Source of the DNA: Ginsengibacter hankyongi
GTDB taxonomy: Bacteria > Bacteroidota > Bacteroidia > Chitinophagales > Chitinophagaceae
NCBI RefSeq assembly: GCF_008710285.1
Contig: NZ_VYQF01000006.1
Coordinates: forward strand, 1 to 64,000
Reading direction: 5' to 3'
DNA: 64,000 nucleotides
In this document: piece after piece, positions 58,968 to 64,000 of the stretch
How positions within the stretch are numbered: position 1 is the first letter of the stretch
How the letters are laid out: each line of letters starts with the position of its first letter
Program-made: the position numbers and the translations under genes
Notes under the pieces: model-generated
Told to the model about the DNA's origin: nothing
Database searches by the model: none
The model's input: the letters and a program-made list of their open reading frames with translations, nothing else

Positions 58968-59693
58968 ATGCTCCGCCAGAAAGTGTTTGGGTCACCTGGC
59001 CATGAATTATTTCGTCACCGCAGCAGCGAAATTTTCCGCATTGAAGCATTGAGTGATGCCGTTTTCGCTTTCTCTGTTTCGTTATTGGTAATATCGTTGG
59101 AGGTGCCGCAAACATTTGTTGAATTAAAAACAATTATCCGCGGCGCTATTCCTTTTTTTGCAACGGTGGCGCTCCTTTTTCTTTTTTGGTATATGCAATA
59201 TATCTTCTTTCGCCGTTATGGATTAAACGATCTTACTACTATTTTGCTTAACCTGGCCTACATGGCCATTATTCTTTTTTACGTATACCCCTTAAAGTTC
59301 CTTTTTTCTATTTTAATCTCGTCGTGGACAGGCATAAATTTATTTCCAAAGGCTAATGAAATGGGATTGACAGTTCTTACCCGGGAGGATTTTCCCCAGC
59401 TTATAATATTATTCAGTACCGGGTATTTTTTAATCTGGATGATCTTGTATTTTTTACACCAGAGAGCGCTTCATCATACTATAAAACCTCCATTAAATTT
59501 TTATGAAATTCAATTCACCATTAAAGAAAGAAGAGGAGCTTTATGGAATGCAATTATCGGATTAACCGCAATTATAATGGCAACAGCAGGAACAGAGGCT
59601 CTTGCAGGCATATGTTATTTATTTATCCCATTTGCGCTAGCGATAAACGAACGCATTTTTAAACTCAGCGTGAAAAAATTAAGCCAAAGGTAA
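58968..59693 (+). CDS. TMEM175-family (DUF1211) potassium-channel-like membrane protein
   Basis: A 241-aa membrane protein with about six TM helices. TM1 has 'IEALSDAVFAFSVSLLVISL', close to the bacterial TMEM175 signature (R-x3-FSDxVFAIAxTLL), whose FSD motif lines the pore; here it reads LSD. Later helices include 'VALLFLFWYMQYIFFRRYG' and 'GLTAIIMATAGTEALAGI'. Bacterial TMEM175 forms tetrameric K+ leak channels. A -7-like TACATTTG (58944-58951) lies upstream. Confidence 0.82.
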   Translation: MLRQKVFGSPGHELFRHRSSEIFRIEALSDAVFAFSVSLLVISLEVPQTFVELKTIIRGAIPFFATVALLFLFWYMQYIFFRRYGLNDLTTILLNLAYMAIILFYVYPLKFLFSILISSWTGINLFPKANEMGLTVLTREDFPQLIILFSTGYFLIWMILYFLHQRALHHTIKPPLNFYEIQFTIKERRGALWNAIIGLTAIIMATAGTEALAGICYLFIPFALAINERIFKLSVKKLSQR

Positions 59694-59946
59694 TTTTTAA
59701 TAAATAGATTTGTTGCACATTGCTTAGTAATGATTGCATGTTTGCCGATTTATAATATTTACGCTGAGTCATTTGTTTTGAAACGGTACAGTGTTTGCAA
59801 TGTTAGGGTTAAGTTCAGCCTTATTTAAATAATTGAGCTTTTAAGTTTATCAACTTGAGGGGCAACTCTAACGGCAAAAATAAATTTTTAACCGCTGCCT
59901 GCAGAACAAGGTTGGGTTGTTTGATTGTATTAATTATTTAAATTAA

Positions 59947-61200
59947 ATGAAGCCATTTTTCTATAGCAAATTTTTATTGCTTGTTCTTGTTTTGTTTCTT
60001 CCACGTCATTCATCCGCTTTTGGAGTACTTACCCACGAAGCCATTATAGATGCTTCCTGGGATAACTCAATATTGCCATTATTGAAAGAAAAATATTCAT
60101 ATATAACTTTAGAACAGCAAAAAGAAGCGCATGCCTATGCTTATGGAGGCGCGGTTACACCAGACATGGGGTATTACCCTTTTGGCAGTAAGTTCTTTAC
60201 TAACCTGGTTCACTATGTACGCAGCGGCGATATGGTAAACGCTCTATTAAAAGACGCCCGCAACATTAACGAGTATGCTTTTGCGTTAGGTTTCCTCTCG
60301 CATTATATTGCAGACAACTATGGCCATCCTTTCGCCACCAACGTTAGTGTGCCTCTTGTATATCCCAAACTCGAAAAAAAATATGGCCGTGTGATTACCT
60401 ACGCGGATAACCGGATCTCGCATATGAGAATGGAATTTGGGTTTGACGTTTTGGAAGTGGCGAAAGGCAATTATGCCTCACAGGCCTATCATGATTTTAT
60501 TGGATTCAAAGTGGATACTGCAGTTTTATCAAGAGCTTTTTCTGAAATCTACGGGGTTGATATAAATAGCGTATTTAATAACCATTTGCAATTAGCCGTA
60601 GAAACATTCAGGTGGATCGTATCAAACATATTTCCCACTATCACCAAAGCCGCATGGTCAGCAAAAAAGAATACAGTCAAGTCTCTAAACCATAGTGTAA
60701 CAAGTAAAAACTTTACATTTAAAATGCGGCGAAAACAATACAACAAACAATTTGGGAAAGGCTATAAACGCCCGGGCATACGGGCAAAAATCTTATCTTT
60801 TTTTATCCGTGCATTACCAAAGATAGGGCCATTAAAAGCACTGCGTTTTAAAACCCCTACATCTAAAGCAGAAGAATTATTTGACAAAAGCTTTGATACG
60901 ATATTAGTACACTTTGCTTATAATTTAAAGCAACTTCCGGAACAACATTTACATGAGAAGGACTTTGACTTTGATACAGGCAAGCCAACAGCAGATTGTG
61001 AATACAGCCTTGCAGATGAAACATATTGCGACTGGCTGCTACACCTCGAGGCTGCCGGTTTACCAAATGCTGACATAAGAATCAGAAATAACATTATAAA
61101 TTTCTTTCACCTGGATAGTAATATAAATGCTTTCGATACTCCTTCGAAAAAATGTTTAAAATTTTATTCAGCATGCAAAGAGATTATGGCATTGCATTAA
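59947..61200 (+). CDS. Zinc-dependent phospholipase C family protein, secreted
   Basis: A 417-aa protein with a signal peptide (MKPFFYSKFLLLVLVLFLPR, mature start near SAFG). The zinc-PLC/S1-P1-like layout is marked by 'FGVLTHEAIIDASWDN' (His near 31), 'YAYGGAVTPDMGYYPFG', 'LVHYVRSGDMVNALLKDA' and 'ALGFLSHYIADNYGHPFA' with metal-binding His. The Asp and His set fits PF00882. The C-terminal 150 residues are basic and less clear. It may act on lipids outside the cell. Single gene with a 180-bp gap to the next. Confidence 0.87.
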   Translation: MKPFFYSKFLLLVLVLFLPRHSSAFGVLTHEAIIDASWDNSILPLLKEKYSYITLEQQKEAHAYAYGGAVTPDMGYYPFGSKFFTNLVHYVRSGDMVNALLKDARNINEYAFALGFLSHYIADNYGHPFATNVSVPLVYPKLEKKYGRVITYADNRISHMRMEFGFDVLEVAKGNYASQAYHDFIGFKVDTAVLSRAFSEIYGVDINSVFNNHLQLAVETFRWIVSNIFPTITKAAWSAKKNTVKSLNHSVTSKNFTFKMRRKQYNKQFGKGYKRPGIRAKILSFFIRALPKIGPLKALRFKTPTSKAEELFDKSFDTILVHFAYNLKQLPEQHLHEKDFDFDTGKPTADCEYSLADETYCDWLLHLEAAGLPNADIRIRNNIINFFHLDSNINAFDTPSKKCLKFYSACKEIMALH

Positions 61201-61382
61201 AAAAAATGGGAGGAAGTCAATCCTTTTAAATTACTATATTTTTTTATAATCATTTATACTTACTGCAGATTGAAAATTAGTTGTTAGTTTTAATTTAATC
61301 ATTAACTTAGAAGTCAAATATTCCGTGTATTATTCATGATTCAACAATCCCCTACCATAAAAAGTTATACCGATATTGAATT

Positions 61383-62462
61383 ATGAAGAAGCCTTTTGTA
61401 ATTTTCTCAATTACTGTTCTATTTTCACTCTTTTTGATTACGTGCGCAAAAGAATATAGCTACGAAGGTGGCCCGCAGGCCGAGTATACAATCGAAGGTT
61501 CGCCGGCAGAATGCGCACCGGTAGTACTATCGGGAACTTATACTGAAGGTATCACTGTTGATTCATCTAATAATTTACAGGTAACCGTTGACGTTACACT
61601 TGCCGGCGGCTACAATATTTTTACAACACCTGTTAATGGTATTTCTTTTTCTGCAACAGGAAATTTTACCGATACCGGGAAACAGGTTGTCACCCTTGCC
61701 TGCACCGGCACACCTGCTGCTGTGGGAAGTTTTGTTATAAAAATACCGGGAGATAAGGGTTGCGATTTTTCCCTTAATGTTAAAAATAAAATTTCTTCAA
61801 GTTATTTTTTATCGGGCTATCCGAATGATTGCGAAAATCCCGGCATCGGCGGGCGATATGCCGTGAACGATAAGATAACCAATGGTGATACAATAACCCT
61901 ACATGTGACTGTTATTACACCCGGGACTTATAATATACAAACCGATACTGTTAATGGAATTAGCTTTTCAGCCTCCGGCTATTTTTCTTTAATGGGCAAT
62001 CAAACGGTTAAGCTTACATGCTCAGGTCTGCCTGACTCAGCTGGCCGCGTTTTTTTTAATGTGCATGCAGATTCTTCGCAATGTAAGTTCAGCATTCCCA
62101 TAGAATCCGGCTCGCCCCAGGCTGTTTATGTTTTGGAATCCGGAACGTCGGGGGGCAGTCTTTACTGTACTCCGCAATTAGTAAATGGGACTTATTTTTC
62201 CGGAGTTTCTCTTAACAATACAAATACAGTTAATATTACAGCTTATGTAACTGTTATTGGCACGTATTCAATTTATACAACCAAAATAAACGGAATGATG
62301 TTTGGCAATTCGGGCACATTTACTGCTATAGGTCGCCAGACTGTGGTATTATCCGGAAGTGGAACACCCCTGACGGCAGGAACATTTACGTTTGCTCCAA
62401 ATATAATAGGACCCGCACCAATAGGCGGAAGCTCATGCGGGTTTGATATAAATGTTCAATAA
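61383..62462 (+). CDS. Three-repeat lipoprotein
   Basis: A 359-aa lipoprotein with lipobox ITC (Cys21). The mature part consists of three similar units of about 105 residues, each with a start like 'LSGTYTEGI' or 'VNGTYFSGV', then 'YNIFTTPVNGISFSATGNF' or 'YSIYTTKINGMMFGNSGTF' and a 'VTLACTGTPAAVG'-type strand. Two Cys per unit are conserved. The fold is probably beta-sandwich, on the outer membrane surface. Function unknown. Confidence 0.9.
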   Translation: MKKPFVIFSITVLFSLFLITCAKEYSYEGGPQAEYTIEGSPAECAPVVLSGTYTEGITVDSSNNLQVTVDVTLAGGYNIFTTPVNGISFSATGNFTDTGKQVVTLACTGTPAAVGSFVIKIPGDKGCDFSLNVKNKISSSYFLSGYPNDCENPGIGGRYAVNDKITNGDTITLHVTVITPGTYNIQTDTVNGISFSASGYFSLMGNQTVKLTCSGLPDSAGRVFFNVHADSSQCKFSIPIESGSPQAVYVLESGTSGGSLYCTPQLVNGTYFSGVSLNNTNTVNITAYVTVIGTYSIYTTKINGMMFGNSGTFTAIGRQTVVLSGSGTPLTAGTFTFAPNIIGPAPIGGSSCGFDINVQ

Positions 62463-62491
62463 AAATTATTTCAGTTTTCACCCGAAAATCG

Positions 62492-62786
62492 TTACTCCGG
62501 TTTTGCCGTAGCTTTAATAACATTTGTGACCGGATCAGCCAGTGTTGGAAATGCATCCTTTAAGTTATTGAATTTTATGCGTTATGTAATAAATATCGAA
62601 GGGGCAACCAATCCATTCTTTATAGAGCTTATTACATAAGCAAAATCTTCTCCTGTTGTATTGCGGCTACTCATTAGCGTTGTTCTGTAACCTCTCAATC
62701 ACTCTTCTTCAGATGGATTGATAATATCTTCCATGCTTAATTGCCTTAATGAATGCAAATGCACCGGAGGGCCGGTATATCACATC
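62492..62786 (-). pseudogene. 3' remnant of a zinc-type alcohol dehydrogenase-like gene
   Basis: On the minus strand one frame reads 'MEDIINPSEEE', stop, 'LRGYRTTLMSSRNTTGEDF', 'AYVISSIKNGLVAPSIFIT', stop, then 'RIKFNNLKDAFPTLADPVT' and 'NVIKATAKPE', ending at 62492-62494. This looks like the C-terminus of a medium-chain (zinc) dehydrogenase, with a TGA and a TAA in frame. Further upstream, in another frame, 'RPSGAFAFIKAIKHGRYY' continues the text to about 62786. Only the last quarter of such a gene remains. Confidence 0.65.
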
Positions 62787-62809
62787 AAAGAAAATAAAGC
62801 CTTAAAGAA

Positions 62810-64000
62810 TTATTTTACTGGATACTTTTTTTCCATCTCATCATAAAAACTTTTCAAAACATAAAATGCCTTTTTCTTCTGGCCGGTTTCTGATATTAAT
62901 CCTTTCCTGTTCCAGTAATCCTGGTAAGTTGGGTTCATTCTTTTCGGTGACTGGAAATCAACGAGTATCCACGGCGTGATACCACGAAGACCATCAATAC
63001 CCTTAATAAGCTTTACCTGGTTTTTATAAATAGCTTCCTGGAACTCTTCGCTGAAGCGGGTTTCAGCATCAGCATGAAAACCGGCCAGTGCCCCCCCGCC
63101 TGTTTCAGTAATGATAATAGGCTTACCATAATCTATCGTAAAACTGTATTTGCTGATGTCCTGTGGCAAGCCCGAGTACCAGCCAAGGTATTCATTAAAA
63201 CTTACCACATCTAGTTTTTTTCCAAGCGGATCATCAAGATGAAATACATTATTATTGATATGCCCAAGCAATGCTGCAGATACTAATCTTGTATCATCCA
63301 ACATGTGCGCATGGTCTGCAAGCGCTTCCATAAATTTTTCTCTAGCTTCAGTCGCCGGTGTTTCATTGCCTATCGACCACACAATTACGCTTGCCCTGTT
63401 TTTATCCCTTGCAATTAGTTCAGATAACTGATGTTGCGCAATATCATAAGTTGAAGAATTCTCCCAATCAATACTCCAGTACACAGGAACTTCTTCCCAC
63501 AGCATTATGCCCATTGAATCAGCCAATCTTGATTCAGCTTCATTATGAGGGTAATGCGCAAGCCGAATAAAATTACAGTTGAGTTCCTTTGCCCATGACA
63601 GCATCATCCTGCATTCACTAACATTGCGGGGACGACCAGGTATAAAAGGATCTTCATCATGCATACAAATCCCTCTCAGGAAAACCGGCTTTCCATTGAG
63701 CAAAATATCTTGCCCTTTTGTTTCAACAGTTCTAAAACCAATCTTATCTGTCACGGTATCTTCTTCGTCCGTTATTATAACGTTATACAGTTTCGGATTT
63801 TCCGGAGTCCAGTAATGTAATTTGTTTGTGGTTATATTAATGTCTGCATAACCGCTATCATTTGTTGTGATCATTGTATGAATGTTTGCTTCGGGGATCG
63901 CTACCGTTATCTTTTGCGGAAGCTGCCGGCCCTTCAATTGAACAAATCCATTAATGTGCCTGTAATCAGATCTAGTCAGTTGAATTTTATAATCACTAAT
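62810..64000 (-). CDS. Glycoside hydrolase family 2 enzyme (beta-galactosidase/glucuronidase type), partial
   Basis: The frame runs open past the right edge, so about 396 C-terminal codons are seen. It shows the Ig-like domain end, then the TIM barrel: 'QDILLNGKPVFLRGICMHDE', 'NCNFIRLAHYPHNEAESRL', the acid/base Glu in 'SVIVWSIGNETPATEARE' and the nucleophile Glu in 'KPIIITETGGGALAGFH'. The barrel end is 'KKAFYVLKSFYDEMEK'. It cleaves beta-linked sugars and is probably exported, though its N-terminus is outside. The substrate (galactose, glucuronate or mannose) is undecided. Confidence 0.93.
   Translation of the reverse strand: MSDYKIQLTRSDYRHINGFVQLKGRQLPQKITVAIPEANIHTMITTNDSGYADINITTNKLHYWTPENPKLYNVIITDEEDTVTDKIGFRTVETKGQDILLNGKPVFLRGICMHDEDPFIPGRPRNVSECRMMLSWAKELNCNFIRLAHYPHNEAESRLADSMGIMLWEEVPVYWSIDWENSSTYDIAQHQLSELIARDKNRASVIVWSIGNETPATEAREKFMEALADHAHMLDDTRLVSAALLGHINNNVFHLDDPLGKKLDVVSFNEYLGWYSGLPQDISKYSFTIDYGKPIIITETGGGALAGFHADAETRFSEEFQEAIYKNQVKLIKGIDGLRGITPWILVDFQSPKRMNPTYQDYWNRKGLISETGQKKKAFYVLKSFYDEMEKKYPVK

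Overview
The window is AT-rich, Bacteroidota-type DNA. I infer a Chitinophagaceae or Sphingobacteriaceae-like soil or freshwater bacterium. The reasons are the MobB/TraG-type mobilisation genes, a three-domain LigD with a zincless Nei-like glycosylase, DUF4142, DUF6876 and VOC proteins, many lipoproteins, an absence of obvious Shine-Dalgarno sites, and promoters of the TTTG-N19-TAnnTTTG type. No rRNA, tRNA or CRISPR array was found.

Region 1 (1-8.0 kb) is the end of a conjugative or mobilisable element. It holds a relaxase C-terminus and a TraG/VirD4-type coupling ATPase. After a decayed gene (2936-3479) comes an SOS-mutagenesis island: umuD, umuC, an unknown 165-aa gene, an SRAP (YedK/HMCES-like) gene and a 71-aa gene. 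It is divergent from a two-gene unit encoding a 2H-phosphoesterase-like protein and an unknown partner.

Region 2 (8.0-24.2 kb) is an accessory patchwork of mostly single, unrelated genes and wreckage. It contains a truncated second copy of the Nei-like gene with its catalytic proline changed, a 5'-truncated and frameshifted acyl-CoA synthetase, an IS256-family remnant, a frameshifted AraC regulator and an OB-fold gene with a premature stop. Intact genes encode an SpoIIM-like protein, an ankyrin protein, two related NADP-binding reductases, a class-C beta-lactamase-like esterase of unusual composition, lipoproteins, VOC, thioredoxin and Crp proteins.

Region 3 (24.2-29.0 kb) is a DNA-repair block: endonuclease III, DNA ligase D and the intact Nei-like glycosylase. 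Region 4 (29.2-36.8 kb) holds a membrane protein, a Crp-type regulator, and a TetR-controlled RND efflux operon (tetR, tolC-like, membrane fusion lipoprotein, RND pump). Two matching 18-bp operators flank tetR.

Region 5 (36.9-47.6 kb) is again accessory: small secreted proteins, a DinB-family protein and single minus-strand genes. These are separated by long direct repeats (families A, B and C), a GC-rich structured non-coding tract and CGTTAGCGG-like boundary motifs. The most unusual gene is a 785-aa protein with an N-terminal cold-shock domain and many C-terminal zinc-ribbon-like Cys pairs (43611-45968). DUF6876 and an associated gene follow, and a perfect hairpin (47482-47513) lies close to where chromosomal-type genes resume.

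Region 6 (47.6-64 kb) looks like chromosomal backbone. It has a cbb3-like oxidase cluster headed by an Rrf2 regulator behind a 32-bp operator, with a CcoN carrying a duplicated N-terminal extension, a CcoO with an added cytochrome c domain, two small membrane proteins, truncated haemoglobin, a membrane protein and a ferredoxin. Upstream are a cupredoxin, DUF4142 and an ECF sigma factor. Then come GNAT, a low-affinity iron permease-like protein, a collagen-like lipoprotein, SDR, a TMEM175-type channel, a zinc-dependent phospholipase C-like protein, a repeat lipoprotein, a decayed dehydrogenase and a glycoside hydrolase family 2 enzyme running off the right edge.
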